A DNA stretch of 64,000 nucleotides from Euryhalocaulis sp050486445 (GCA_050486445.1 JBJHDH010000013.1:1-64000); one strand, 5' to 3'. Positions 41,781-50,588 are shown, counted from the stretch's first letter. Made by a program: numbers and translations. Notes: generated by a model not told the origin, from the letters alone.

Positions 41781-43303
41781 GACGGCTGGTCGCCGCCATT
41801 TTTCTGATCGCGCTCGGCGCTGTGCTCGCGATCTGGCTCGCCTCCGATCCCGGTTCGGCGCAGATCGCGTTTCAGGGCTGGGTGGTGGAGACCAGTTTCA
41901 CGGCGCTGGCCGTGGCGCTGGTGCTGCTGGGTCTGGTGCTGGCGCTGTTGTGGCGCGGCGCCGGCTGGCTGATCGGCCTGCCGGGCGCGGTGCGGCGCAC
42001 GGCGGCGCGGATGCGGGCGCAGCGCGGCTATGACGCGCTGGAGCGCGCTCTGATCGCATCGGCGGCGGGCGACGGCGCCCGCGCCCGGCGCCAGTCGGCG
42101 CGCGCCGGAGAGTTGCTGGACCGGCCGCTGCTTACCCGCGTCATCTCCGCCCGCGCGGCGGAGGCGGCCGGCGAGATGGAATCCGCCGAGGCCGATTACC
42201 GCCTGCTGCTGGAATCGCCGGAGACGGAGATTGTTGGCCTGCGCGGTCTGGCGCAGGCGGCGATGGCGCGCGGCGATCTGGGCGAGGCGCAGCGCCACGC
42301 CTCGGCCGCCTTTACGCGCAATCCGCGCGCGCGCTGGGCGTTCGAGACCCTGTTCGAGGCGCAGGTGCGCGGCGCGCAATGGAGCGCGGCGCTGACCACC
42401 CTGACCGATGGCGAAAAACAGGCGCATGTGGCGGGCGAGGTGGCGCGCCGCCGCCGCGCCGTGCTGCTCACCGCCGAGGCCGCCAGCGCCGAGGCCGCCG
42501 CCGAATTTGACCGCGCGCGTGACCGCGCGCTGGAGGCCATGCAGGCTTTCGCCGGGTTTGCGCCGGGCGCGGCGCTGGCCGCGCGCCTGCTGCTGCGCGA
42601 GGGGCAGGATAAAAAGGCCGCCCGCGTGCTGGAGGATAGCTGGCGCGCCGGGCCGCACCCGGCCATCGCCATGCTGTGGCGCGATCTGGGCGACGACACC
42701 GCGGCGGCGGGCGAGCAGAGCGCGCATATGGAGCGGCTGGCCCGGCTCGCGCCCGGCCATCGCGAAAGCCGCATCCTGTCGGCGGAGGCGGCTTTGGCGC
42801 GCGGCGAACCGGGCGCGGCGGCGGCGCTGCTGGCGCATGTCGCGGCGCCGCGCACCGCCCGCATCTGCGCGCTTCAGGCGCGGATCGAGGAGACGCGCGG
42901 CGACCATGAGCTGGCGCGGCGGCTGATCCTGGAGGGCGTCGGCGCGCCGGGCGAGCCGGACTGGTCCGACATCGACCCCGCAGGCGCGGCCTTTGCCTAT
43001 TCAGAGGAAGACTGGATCCGCCTCGTTTTCCTGTTCGGAGAGGAGGGGCGGCTGATCCATCCGCGTCACGAGCGTTTCCTGCCCGAACTGATCGCCGCGC
43101 CCTCGCTGCCGCTGCTGGCCGGCCCTTCGGCGACCGAACCAGAGCCGGACGACGCCACCGGCTCGCTGTTCACGGTGGAGGAAGAGTCCGGCCCCGCCGC
43201 CCGGACCCGGCCGCCCGCCCCGCCCTCGCCAGATGACCCCGGCCCTTATGGCGACCCGCTGGAAGACGAAGACCCCGAACAGACCGCCCGGGAGTATCAG
43301 TAG
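41777..43303 (+). CDS. HemY-like TPR membrane protein
   Basis: 508 residues, GTG start overlapping the previous stop (GTGA). Two N-terminal TM helices (about 4-23 and 38-66) are followed by a TPR-type helical array (ALIASAAGDGARARRQSARAGELL; AADYRLLLESPETEIVGLRGLAQAAMARGDLGEAQRHA and further repeats), the HemY_N layout. In other bacteria HemY-like proteins lie in hem operons, but they are not protoporphyrinogen oxidases; an accessory or scaffold role is inferred. The C-terminus is acidic and Pro-rich. Confidence 0.85.
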   Translation: MRRLVAAIFLIALGAVLAIWLASDPGSAQIAFQGWVVETSFTALAVALVLLGLVLALLWRGAGWLIGLPGAVRRTAARMRAQRGYDALERALIASAAGDGARARRQSARAGELLDRPLLTRVISARAAEAAGEMESAEADYRLLLESPETEIVGLRGLAQAAMARGDLGEAQRHASAAFTRNPRARWAFETLFEAQVRGAQWSAALTTLTDGEKQAHVAGEVARRRRAVLLTAEAASAEAAAEFDRARDRALEAMQAFAGFAPGAALAARLLLREGQDKKAARVLEDSWRAGPHPAIAMLWRDLGDDTAAAGEQSAHMERLARLAPGHRESRILSAEAALARGEPGAAAALLAHVAAPRTARICALQARIEETRGDHELARRLILEGVGAPGEPDWSDIDPAGAAFAYSEEDWIRLVFLFGEEGRLIHPRHERFLPELIAAPSLPLLAGPSATEPEPDDATGSLFTVEEESGPAARTRPPAPPSPDDPGPYGDPLEDEDPEQTAREYQ

Positions 43304-43314
43304 CGCTTAAACTG

Positions 43315-43330
43315 TTCCGGTTTGCCGGAA
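43315..43330 (+). terminator. Weak hairpin after the hem/Mic60 operon
   Basis: TTCCGG-TTTG-CCGGAA follows the HemY stop by about ten bases and precedes ACATCGTGTTTATC. It is short and the T-tract is broken, so it may only be a partial terminator. Confidence 0.35.
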
Positions 43331-43371
43331 ACATCGTGTTTATCGTTCCGCTCAACGTCGGGATACATCCA

Positions 43372-43554
43372 ATGACAATAGCCAGAGTAATTATGAAGGT
43401 GGTTGAGAAAGTGGCGCCTAAATTGGTTCCCAGAGAAGGGAAGTTGGGGGACGGAACGCTCGACGGTCCCGCAGCCCGCGAATGGCGCGAAAAGAAAGGC
43501 GTTAAAGACGCTGAAGATATCGAGCGGCGCGAAAGAGCTGACAGAACTGGTTGA
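43372..43554 (+). CDS. Small hypothetical basic protein
   Basis: An open frame of 60 codons beginning ATG-ACA-ATA in a stretch that is AT-richer than its surroundings. The product begins TIARVIMKVVEKVAPKLVP and continues as a charged helix (REWREKKGVKDAEDIERRER). I recognise no family, and the ribosome site (GGGAT at about -12) is weak. It may be a real small protein or chance. It ends about 120 bases before the tRNA gene. Confidence 0.35.
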   Translation: MTIARVIMKVVEKVAPKLVPREGKLGDGTLDGPAAREWREKKGVKDAEDIERRERADRTG

Positions 43555-43671
43555 ATCGCGCGATTTCCTGACGGTCGCGCCGCCCGGCGCAGGGCCGCGC
43601 TTGAAGCGGGCGGGCCCAGAGGCTAGGAGTTTGCGCCGCCCGCCCCCGAACGGGGCCGGCGCGCATCGTGG

Positions 43672-43747
43672 GCCGCTTTAGCTCAGCTGGTAGAGCATCG
43701 CATTCGTAATGCGAGGGTCGCGTGTTCGAGTCACGCAAGCGGCACCA
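43672..43747 (+). tRNA. tRNA-Thr (anticodon CGT)
   Basis: 76 bases including an encoded CCA. Acceptor GCCGCTT pairs fully with AAGCGGC, D-stem GCTC/GAGC, anticodon stem TCGCA/TGCGA around loop TTCGTAA (anticodon CGT, reading ACG), T-arm GCGTG-TTCGAGT-CACGC. Discriminator A. A partial copy of its 3' end follows at 43754. Confidence 0.97.
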
Positions 43748-43753
43748 TATTTT

Positions 43754-43770
43754 TCACGCAAGCGGCGCCA
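43754..43770 (+). repeat. Tandem copy of the tRNA-Thr 3' end
   Basis: The last 17 bases of the tRNA (43731-43747, T-arm 3' strand through CCA) recur here with one mismatch (A to G at the discriminator), 23 bases downstream and separated by a T-rich spacer. Duplicated tRNA 3' ends are typical of integrase attachment sites, but no integrase is nearby. Confidence 0.6.
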
Positions 43771-43830
43771 GCTTCCCCCCTTCGCCCGCATCCGGCAGGA
43801 TGCGGCGCGGGAGAAACAGGGGAGGGCGAT

Positions 43831-44799
43831 ATGAGCCATAAAAGCGGGGTTCTGGCGGCTGGCGCGGCGGCGCTGTTGGCCGGCGCGGCGGCGTTTGGCG
43901 CGGGGCCGGCTCTGGCGCAGGCGCGCGATTGTGACCGCGCCTGTCTGACCGGGGTGCTGGATGGTTATCTGGCGGCGCTGGCGGCGCGCGATTCCAGCTC
44001 GCTGAACCTGCACTACAGCGTGAAATACACCGAGAACGGCCAGCGCCTGAATCTCACCGACGGGCTGTGGCGCACCTTCAGCAGCGGGCCGTCCTACCGG
44101 CTCGACGTGGTGGACGAGGAGGCGGGCCAGATCGCCATGCTCGGCATCGTCAACGAAAACGGCAACAGCAATTTCTTCTCTGTCCGCATCGCGGTGGAGT
44201 CCAATCCCACCACCGGGCGCGGCGTGGAGATCACCGAGATCGAAAATATCGTCGTGCGCAACAATACGCGCATCGGCGCCGCGGCGATGCCGGTTGGCGT
44301 GCGCCCGGAATTCCTGCGCACCGTGCCGGAGAGCGCCCGTCTGCATCGCGGCGAGCTGATCCGTATCGCCAACACCTATTTCACCGGCCTGGATACGGAC
44401 GAATCCGCCGCGCATGTGCCCTTCGCCGATACGTGCAAACGCTATGAGAACGGCTCCAACACCGCCAATAATCCGGAGGCGGAAGGTATGGCGGCGCTGG
44501 GCTGCGCGGCGCAGTTCGACACCGGTTTTTCGGTGATCGTGACGGATATCCGCCAGCGCCGCTTTCCGGTGGTCGACCGCGAGCGCGGCCTGGTCTTCGC
44601 GCTGGGCTTTTTCGACCATGACGGCGCGGTGGAGTCGATCAACGCCGTGGACGGTCAGGAACCGGAGCGGATGATCCCGCTGCGCCAGCCTTTCTCCTTC
44701 ATCATCGCCGAAGTGTTCCAGATCGACGATGCGGGCCGGATCGACCAGATCGAGGCGGTGCTGACCACCGTGCCCTACAAGATGGACTCCGGCTGGTAG
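43831..44799 (+). CDS. Secreted protein of unknown function, NTF2-like features
   Basis: 322 residues with a signal peptide (AAGAAALLAGAAAFGAGPALAQ) and a disulfide-capable start (ARDCDRACLTGVLDGYLAALAARDSSSL). Two NTF2-like passages, LDGYLAALAARDSSSLNLHYSVKYTENG and RIANTYFTGLDTDESAAHVPFADTCKRYENG, suggest a duplicated cone-shaped domain. GAGVA-like enzymatic motifs are not seen. It could be a periplasmic or secreted binding protein. Function is not recognised. Two further cysteines (DTCKRY, LGCAAQ) may pair. Confidence 0.65.
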   Translation: MSHKSGVLAAGAAALLAGAAAFGAGPALAQARDCDRACLTGVLDGYLAALAARDSSSLNLHYSVKYTENGQRLNLTDGLWRTFSSGPSYRLDVVDEEAGQIAMLGIVNENGNSNFFSVRIAVESNPTTGRGVEITEIENIVVRNNTRIGAAAMPVGVRPEFLRTVPESARLHRGELIRIANTYFTGLDTDESAAHVPFADTCKRYENGSNTANNPEAEGMAALGCAAQFDTGFSVIVTDIRQRRFPVVDRERGLVFALGFFDHDGAVESINAVDGQEPERMIPLRQPFSFIIAEVFQIDDAGRIDQIEAVLTTVPYKMDSGW

Positions 44800-44805
44800 G
44801 GGTAA

Positions 44806-44936
44806 TCTCCCCCTGCGGAGCGGGGGGAGGGGGCCGCCGGAGGCGGTGAGGGGGGCGGACACATCGGTGCTGCTCCCGCCCCCTCCACCACGCTGCGCGT
44901 GGTCCTCCTCCCCCGCATCGCTTCGCTCGCAGGGAA
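44806..44936. repeat. Two inverted copies of the GC-rich palindromic repeat
   Basis: The left half (44806-44857) reads TCTCCCCCTGCGGAGCGGGG then GGGCCGCC-GGAGGCGG and a G-run. The right half (44872-44936) is an inverted relative with CCACCACG-CTGCG-CGTGGTCC and a C-run. Both follow the two-hairpin pattern at 34342-34391. It fills most of the gap between the secreted protein and the Amt-kinase gene and could act as a terminator on either strand. Confidence 0.6.
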
Positions 44937-45079
44937 GGATTACGCCTTCGCATCCGCACAACGGAAACGGTAAATTCATTCCTTCCCTTCACTCTGCATG
45001 GTGAACAGGGGGTGTGCGGCTGCTCAGTGCGCGTCAATGCGCGGCGCACGGGCCCGCGGGTGTGAACGGGACGGGGGTC

Positions 45080-47200
45080 ATGGACCAGAGCGCGGTCGGC
45101 TGGGTGCTGCTTTGCACCTTTCTGGTGCTGCTGATGCAGGTCGGTTTTCTGTGGCTGGAGGCCGGCCTCGTCCGCAGAAAAAACACGATCAATGTCGCGC
45201 TGAAGAACATGGCGGATTTCTGCGTCTCCGCCGCTTTGTTCTGGGCGATCGGTTTCGCGGTGATGTTTGGGGCCAGCGGCGCGGGCCTGTTCGGCTTCAG
45301 CCTACATTTCTTCAGCTCCAGCGATCCCTGGGACCAGGTCTTCTTCTTTTTCCAGCTCGCCTTCTGCGGCACGGCGGTGACCATCGTTTCCGGCGCGGTG
45401 GCCGAGCGCATGACGTTTTTCGGCTATCTGGCCGCGGCGGCGCTGGGCGCCGGGCTGATCTATCCGGTGTTCGGCCACTGGGCCTGGGGCGGGCTGCTGT
45501 CGGGGGAAGCCACTGGCTGGCTGGAGGCGCGCGGCTTTATCGACTTCGCCGGCTCCACCGTGGTGCACGGCGTTGGCGGCTGGATGGCGCTGGCGGCGGT
45601 GCTGCTGGTCGGCCCGCGCCTTGGCCGCTTCGGCCGTCATCAGGGCGCGATGAAGCCGCACGACCTGACGCTTTCCATTTCCGGCTGTTTCATTCTCTGG
45701 ATCGGCTGGTTCGGCTTCAATGGCGGCTCGGTCCTGGCGCTGGACGAAAGCGTGCCGGGCGTTCTGCTGAACACGCTGATGGCGCCCGCCGCGGGCGGCA
45801 TCGCCATCATTCTGCTGACCGTTCTTGCGCGGCGCAGCGCAGGCGTTCCAGATATCGTCAATGGCGTTCTGGCCGGTCTGGTCGCGATCACGGCCAGCGC
45901 GCATATCGTCAGCATTCCGGAAGCCTTCATCATCGGCGCTCTCGGCGGCTGGGTTTCCTATGGCGCGCGGCTGCTGCTGGAGCGGGCGCATATCGACGAT
46001 GTGGTCGGCGCCGTGCCGGTGCATCTGGCCGCCGGTGTATGGGGCACGCTGGCCGTTGCGCTGTTTGGCGATCCGGCGGCGTTGGTGAACGGCTCGCGCA
46101 TCGACCAGTTTGTGGTGCAGCTTATGGGCGTGGCGGCGGCGGGCGCCTATGCGTTCGGCCTGTTCTACGTGCTGCTGTTCCTGGTTAATTGCATCCGGCC
46201 GCTGCGCGTCTCGGCGCGCGAAGAGGTCGGCGGCCTCAATGTCTCCGAGCATAACGAGGTCTCGCCGATGGATGCGCTGTTGGCGGGAATGGCGGAGCAG
46301 GCCCATACCGGCGATTTCTCAAAGCCGGTGAAGGTGGAGCGCTTCACCGAGGCCGGCGCCGTGGCCGCCGGATATAATCGCGTTCTCGCCCGCGTGCGCC
46401 GCGAGGAGACGGAGAAGGCGGCGGCCATCGCCGAGCTGGCCGGAGAGAAGCGCCGCGCCGAGGCCGCCAGCATGGCCAAGTCGCAATTCCTCTCCACCAT
46501 CAGCCATGAATTCCGCACGCCGCTGAACGCGGTCATCAATTTCTCGCGCCTGTTGACCATGCAGGCGCAGGCCGAAGGTGAGACCGATCCGCGCCGCCGC
46601 GAATTTCTGGGCCATATCGAAAATTCCGGTACGCATCTTCTGGGCCTGATCGACCAGATTCTGAAATTCACCTCGCTGGAAGCCGACAAATACGAGCTGG
46701 ATGAGAGCAAATTCGATCTGGGCGCGCTGATCGGCGAGACCTGCGAGTATTATGCCGCGCGCCTCGCCGCGGGCGGCCTGTCGCATGAGGCGGCGGTGGA
46801 GAGCGGCCTGCCGCTGCTGCGCGCCGATCGCGACGCGGTGCGGCAGGTGCTGCTGAATCTGCTGTCCAACGCCATCCAGCATACGCCGCGCGGCGGCCGC
46901 GTCTTCATCGGCGCCTATCTCACCTCCGATGACCGGATCAATCTGACGGTGCGGGACAGCGGCAAGGGCGTGGCGCGCGACGATCTGAAAGACGCGCTGG
47001 CCCCCTTCGCCCAGGTGGTGAAGCCGGGCGCCACGCCGCCGGACGGGCTGGGCCTTGGCCTGACCCTGGCGCAGGCGCTGGTGCGCGCCCATGACGGCGA
47101 TTTCTTCCTGCGCAGCGAGCCGGACCGGGGGCTGGAGGCGTTTATCCGCTTCCCGGCCGCGCGAACGACGGTTCCGGAACAGGCCCGGCGCGCCTCCTGA
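45080..47200 (+). CDS. Ammonium transporter-histidine kinase fusion (Amt-HK)
   Basis: 706 residues from this start (numbers below count from a GTG 66 bases earlier, which adds 22 residues). About 25-395 is an Amt/Rh transporter of eleven TM helices with D177 and the twin pore histidines H185 (STVVHGVGG) and H337 (PVHLAAGVWG) retained. A linker (about 400-480) leads to a histidine kinase: phospho-acceptor H498 (ISHEFRTPLNAV), N-box N619 (NLLSNAIQH), G1 DSGKG (648-652) and G2 DGLGLGLTLAQ (677-687). No receiver domain. It senses ammonium, or its flux, and signals by phosphorylation. I chose the ATG at 45080 because the transporter starts immediately and a GGGACGGGGG run precedes it. Confidence 0.92.
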   Translation: MDQSAVGWVLLCTFLVLLMQVGFLWLEAGLVRRKNTINVALKNMADFCVSAALFWAIGFAVMFGASGAGLFGFSLHFFSSSDPWDQVFFFFQLAFCGTAVTIVSGAVAERMTFFGYLAAAALGAGLIYPVFGHWAWGGLLSGEATGWLEARGFIDFAGSTVVHGVGGWMALAAVLLVGPRLGRFGRHQGAMKPHDLTLSISGCFILWIGWFGFNGGSVLALDESVPGVLLNTLMAPAAGGIAIILLTVLARRSAGVPDIVNGVLAGLVAITASAHIVSIPEAFIIGALGGWVSYGARLLLERAHIDDVVGAVPVHLAAGVWGTLAVALFGDPAALVNGSRIDQFVVQLMGVAAAGAYAFGLFYVLLFLVNCIRPLRVSAREEVGGLNVSEHNEVSPMDALLAGMAEQAHTGDFSKPVKVERFTEAGAVAAGYNRVLARVRREETEKAAAIAELAGEKRRAEAASMAKSQFLSTISHEFRTPLNAVINFSRLLTMQAQAEGETDPRRREFLGHIENSGTHLLGLIDQILKFTSLEADKYELDESKFDLGALIGETCEYYAARLAAGGLSHEAAVESGLPLLRADRDAVRQVLLNLLSNAIQHTPRGGRVFIGAYLTSDDRINLTVRDSGKGVARDDLKDALAPFAQVVKPGATPPDGLGLGLTLAQALVRAHDGDFFLRSEPDRGLEAFIRFPAARTTVPEQARRAS

Positions 47201-47283
47201 CCCCCCGCTGCACCCGGCTCATCGTCGTTTACCACGGGTAAATACGCACATGGCAGTGTGTGCGCGGGACAGGGGGGGTCCGC

Positions 47284-48351
47284 ATGGCCGGCGTCAGCGG
47301 CGACAGACTGATCGCGCTTGCGCGCGAAACCGACAAAAGCAGCCGGCACATGCTGCTGCTGGAGCTGGGCGATATCTGCGCACGGCATTCTTTCGGGCTG
47401 GGCGATGATGCGCGCACCGCCGAGGATGTTTTCGTGCGCCTGGCCCGCGATGCGGAGCTGGCTGTGCGGGCGGAACTGGCCGTGCGTCTGGCCGCCACGC
47501 CCTGGGCGCCGCGGGCGCTGATCCTGATGCTGGCTGAAGACGACATCGAAGCAGCAGGCCCGGTGCTGAGCGGGAGCCCCGTGCTGCGGGAAGACGATCT
47601 GATCGGCATCGCTCGCCGGCTGAGTGAGGCGCATAGGCGCGCGCTGGCGCGCCGCCCGGGCCTGCCCGCCAAAGCGTGTGAGGCGGTGGCCGAGGCGCGC
47701 GAAAGTTCTGTCATCCGCACCCTGCTGGGCAATTCCACGGCCGAGATTGGCGACATCGCATACCGTCATTGCGTAGCGGCGGCGGAAGGCGCCCCGGAAT
47801 TGTGGCCGGCGCTGATCCGGCGCGAGGGGCTGAGCGAGGGTATTGTCGAAATCGCCTATCAGACCGTTGGCGAGGCCTTGCGCGAGGAGATAGCAAGCCG
47901 CTATCCGCAATTCGGATCGTTGATCGAACAGGAAGTCGAGGCAGCCGCGACCGCCGCGATCCGCAAGCGGCTGGACGGGCCGGGCCTTTCCGCTAACGAA
48001 CGCCTGGTGGAGGAGCTGGCCGAGAGCGGCGGGCTGACCGGCGATTTTCTGCGTGAGGCGATCGAAGACGGCCGGATGATGCTGTTCGAGCTGGGGCTCG
48101 CGCGCATGTGTGGCGTCGATGTGACGTTGCTGCGCCGTGCGCTGGAGCGCCGCGGGGCGGTTTCTCTGGCTCTGGCCCTGCGCGCCGCCGATATGCACGC
48201 CCGGTATTGCGGGCGCATTGTCACGGCCCTGATCCGCGCCGGGGCGCCAGGATTCGGTTCGCACGCCCGCGCCGAATGCGGCTCGATTTATCGCGATTTT
48301 TCGCGAGAGACGGCCATCGCCGCCTTGCGCCAAGTCGGCGCGGACGCTTGA
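47284..48351 (+). CDS. DUF2336 protein (first of two)
   Basis: 355 residues, entirely alpha-helical in appearance, with HEAT-like repeats. The DUF2336 signature is AVRAELAVRLAATPWAPRALILMLAEDDIEAAGPVLSGSPVLREDDLIGI (about 60-110). No signal peptide or TM. The biochemical role of the family is not established. The ATG at 47284 follows a G-rich ribosome site; GTG at 47260 is possible. It precedes nadK by 9 bases, so they are probably co-transcribed. A homologue lies 2.3 kb further on (50589-51737). Confidence 0.8.
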   Translation: MAGVSGDRLIALARETDKSSRHMLLLELGDICARHSFGLGDDARTAEDVFVRLARDAELAVRAELAVRLAATPWAPRALILMLAEDDIEAAGPVLSGSPVLREDDLIGIARRLSEAHRRALARRPGLPAKACEAVAEARESSVIRTLLGNSTAEIGDIAYRHCVAAAEGAPELWPALIRREGLSEGIVEIAYQTVGEALREEIASRYPQFGSLIEQEVEAAATAAIRKRLDGPGLSANERLVEELAESGGLTGDFLREAIEDGRMMLFELGLARMCGVDVTLLRRALERRGAVSLALALRAADMHARYCGRIVTALIRAGAPGFGSHARAECGSIYRDFSRETAIAALRQVGADA

Positions 48352-48360
48352 TTACGGCGC

Positions 48361-49134
48361 ATGAGCGCCGATTTCGCCAAAATCGCCTTTGAAGCCAGCC
48401 CCCGTGCGGAGGCGCAGCAGGCCCGCGCCCGGCTGGAACGGATTTATGGCGCGGTCCCGCCGAACGAGGCGGATGTGATTGTCGCCCTTGGTGGCGATGG
48501 CATGATGCTGGATTCGCTGCATACGCATCTGGGCCGCAACATTCCGATCTTCGGCATGAATTTCGGGGCCGTCGGCTTCCTGATGAACGATTATCGCGAG
48601 GACGGGCTGCGCGAGCGTCTGGCCGAGGCTGAGCGCGCAGTGATCCATATGCTGTGCATGCGCGGCGAGACGGCTTCGGGCGAGATGTTCGAGGCGCTGG
48701 CGGTCAACGAAGTGTCGCTGTTCCGTGAGACCCGGCAAACCGCGAAAATCCGCATTCTCGTGGATGGCCGCGAGCGCATGCCCGAGCTGGTCGCCGACGG
48801 CGTGCTGATCGCCACTCCGGCGGGCAGCACCGCCTATAATCTCTCCGCGCACGGGCCGATCATTCCGCTGGATGCCGGCGTGCTGGCGCTGACCCCGATC
48901 AGCGCCTTCCGCCCGCGCCGCTGGCGGGGCGCCCTGTTGCCGCGCGCCGCCGAGGTAAGGTTCGAGATTGCGGAGGCCGCCCTGCGTCCGGTCTCCGCCG
49001 TGGCTGACAATCGTGAATTTCGCGACGTGGTGTGGGTCGAGGTGCGAGAAGACCCGAAGGCCAGTATGACCATGCTGTTCGACGCGGGCCGGGCCTTGTC
49101 GGAACGCGTGCTTGCTGAACAGTTCACGACCTGA
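48361..49134 (+). CDS. nadK: NAD kinase
   Basis: 257 residues, ATP-NAD kinase family. GGDG motif in VIVALGGDGMMLDSLHTH (about 38-55), FGMNFGAVGFLMNDY, ATPAGSTAYNLSAHGPIIPLDA (NAD site), and a C-terminal beta-rich domain. It makes NADP from NAD in the cytoplasm. Length and motifs are normal. Confidence 0.95.
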   Translation: MSADFAKIAFEASPRAEAQQARARLERIYGAVPPNEADVIVALGGDGMMLDSLHTHLGRNIPIFGMNFGAVGFLMNDYREDGLRERLAEAERAVIHMLCMRGETASGEMFEALAVNEVSLFRETRQTAKIRILVDGRERMPELVADGVLIATPAGSTAYNLSAHGPIIPLDAGVLALTPISAFRPRRWRGALLPRAAEVRFEIAEAALRPVSAVADNREFRDVVWVEVREDPKASMTMLFDAGRALSERVLAEQFTT

Positions 49135-49218
49135 CCCCCTGCGTGGAGGACCGGGTTAGGCCGGTATTAAGGCGACGCCCCTAGACTTGGTTGCTTGGGT
49201 CGATCGGGGAAGCGGGCC

Positions 49219-49701
49219 ATGGCCGGGCAACGTCCTTTGGAAGTCATCACGCCGCCCAACATGCTGCGGGTGAAGGCAGGGGGCCGGATCGGTCTGAATC
49301 TGGCCGCGGTCGAGCGCGCCGAGGCGGCGCTTCGCTCCATGGCCGGTGAATTCGACAAATGGATCCGGTCCGAAGTCGAGGCGCTGGAAGAAGCCCGCGA
49401 CGCTGTGCTCCGCGACGGTTTCGCCGGCGAGGCGCGCGACAGCCTGTATCGCCGCGCGCATGATCTGAAGGGCATGGGCGGTTCCTACGGCTATCCTATC
49501 GTGACGCGCATCGCCGGTTTGCTGTGCCTGTTGCTCGACAGCGGCGCCGAAGATGAAGCCGCCGCGCGTCTGGCCATCGCTCATATCGAGGCGATCCGCG
49601 CCGCGGTGCGCGACGAGGTGAAGGATTCAGACCACCCGGTAGGGCAGGCTCTGGTGCTGGAGCTGGAACGTCAGGTGCAAGACATCTGCGCCGCCGCCTG
49701 A
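49219..49701 (+). CDS. Histidine phosphotransfer (Hpt) domain protein
   Basis: 160 residues. Hpt four-helix bundle with the phospho-acceptor in LYRRAHDLKGMGGSYGYPIVTRIAGLLCLLL (H-x-L-K-G). No catalytic kinase domain, so it relays phosphate between a kinase with a receiver and another receiver. The ATG at 49219 has a GGGGAAGCGG site. It lies 2.0 kb after the Amt-kinase gene, which lacks its own receiver and Hpt, but a pairing is only suggestive. Confidence 0.85.
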   Translation: MAGQRPLEVITPPNMLRVKAGGRIGLNLAAVERAEAALRSMAGEFDKWIRSEVEALEEARDAVLRDGFAGEARDSLYRRAHDLKGMGGSYGYPIVTRIAGLLCLLLDSGAEDEAAARLAIAHIEAIRAAVRDEVKDSDHPVGQALVLELERQVQDICAAA

Positions 49702-49862
49702 GGGGCGATTTCTTCAACCTTGCTGACATCGTCTCGCCCCCTCATGCCGGGAGCGTCCCGCCATACCACCCGCCACCCTCACGCTGAGGAACATATTGCC
49801 GTCCGGCGACGACATATGTGTCACGAAGGTCGCGTCCAGATTCCACCAGCGTTTGTGTCAGC

Positions 49863-49900
49863 GCGCGGTTGATCTCCCCCTGAGCGTAAGCGCGGGGAGG
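49863..49900. repeat. GC-rich repeat, short copy
   Basis: Begins with GCGCGGTTGATCTCCCCCTG, then a palindromic AGCG-TAAG-CGCGGGGAGG. It shares its first 20 bases with the copy at 50380. Confidence 0.55.
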
Positions 49901-50379
49901 ATAAAATCCGGGCATATTCACCGCGCCGCCCCAACCCCCGCAACGCCCTCCGCGAAAAACCGCGGGGAAATTTCCGCAAACCTCCTACACCTCTCCACCG
50001 CGCATAAACTCCGCCTGTTCCTTCCTCACGGGGGACGCGCGCAATCAACGTGGGGGAAGGAAGTGCGTGGCCTGTCCGCGTTTCGGGTATGATAGCCTGA
50101 AGTTCCGGCAGGGCCTTCAGGGCGGCGAGCGGCACTAAACGACCGACCGCGTCAAAACCCTGGACTGGAATCGGGACGGAGACGTTCCGGCAAATCCACG
50201 CGCGGGGCGCTCTCTGGAACGCACCACACGTACCAAGGACAGGACACCCGCGTCCCCGCGGGCGCCCCGCTTCCCTCACTTGCCGATGCGGCCTGCCGCT
50301 GAGGCGTGAAAGTGGTTCATGACACCGGCGCGGGTGAATGCACAGCCGCGCCTGAAATTCTGCGTGTCTGAAAACAAGA

Positions 50380-50441
50380 GCGCGGTTGATCTCCCCCTGC
50401 GAAGCGAGGGGAGGGGACCGCCGAAGGCGGTGAGGGGGGGT
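50380..50441. repeat. GC-rich palindromic repeat, full copy
   Basis: The 20-base unit is followed by CTCCCCCTGCGAAGCGAGGGGAG and ACCGCC-GAA-GGCGGT with a trailing G-run, the two-hairpin layout of the copies at 34342 and 44806. Confidence 0.6.
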
Positions 50442-50588
50442 AGATGCGCCCCGGTGTCGAAGATCGTGCGGCGACGTATCCGCGCGTCCGTTCAAAACAC
50501 CAGCGCTATCCCCCCGGAGCGCGAGTTCGCGCGCATCCGGGGCCCGGAAAATTGAATATGCTTGGAAGAGAAATATACTGACTTTTGC

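Larger units (their letters stand above)
49702..50588. other. Gene-poor 0.9-kb interval with repeats
   Basis: No protein family or RNA gene is recognisable in either strand. A 224-codon open frame opposite (49821-50495) has no known motif and its composition looks like GC-rich noise. The 20-base unit GCGCGGTTGATCTCCCCCTG occurs at 49863 and again at 50380, each followed by a palindromic tract. The interval may be a decayed gene or a repeat-rich spacer between the Hpt gene and the convergent DUF2336 gene. Confidence 0.5.

Noticed and set aside
44800..44936. CRISPR array
   Set aside because: The repeats are two inverted copies of an intergenic palindrome, not regularly spaced direct repeats, and there are no cas genes.
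49821..50495. A 224-codon frame in the gene-poor interval
   Set aside because: It runs across two copies of the palindromic repeat and shows no recognised domain or ribosome site.
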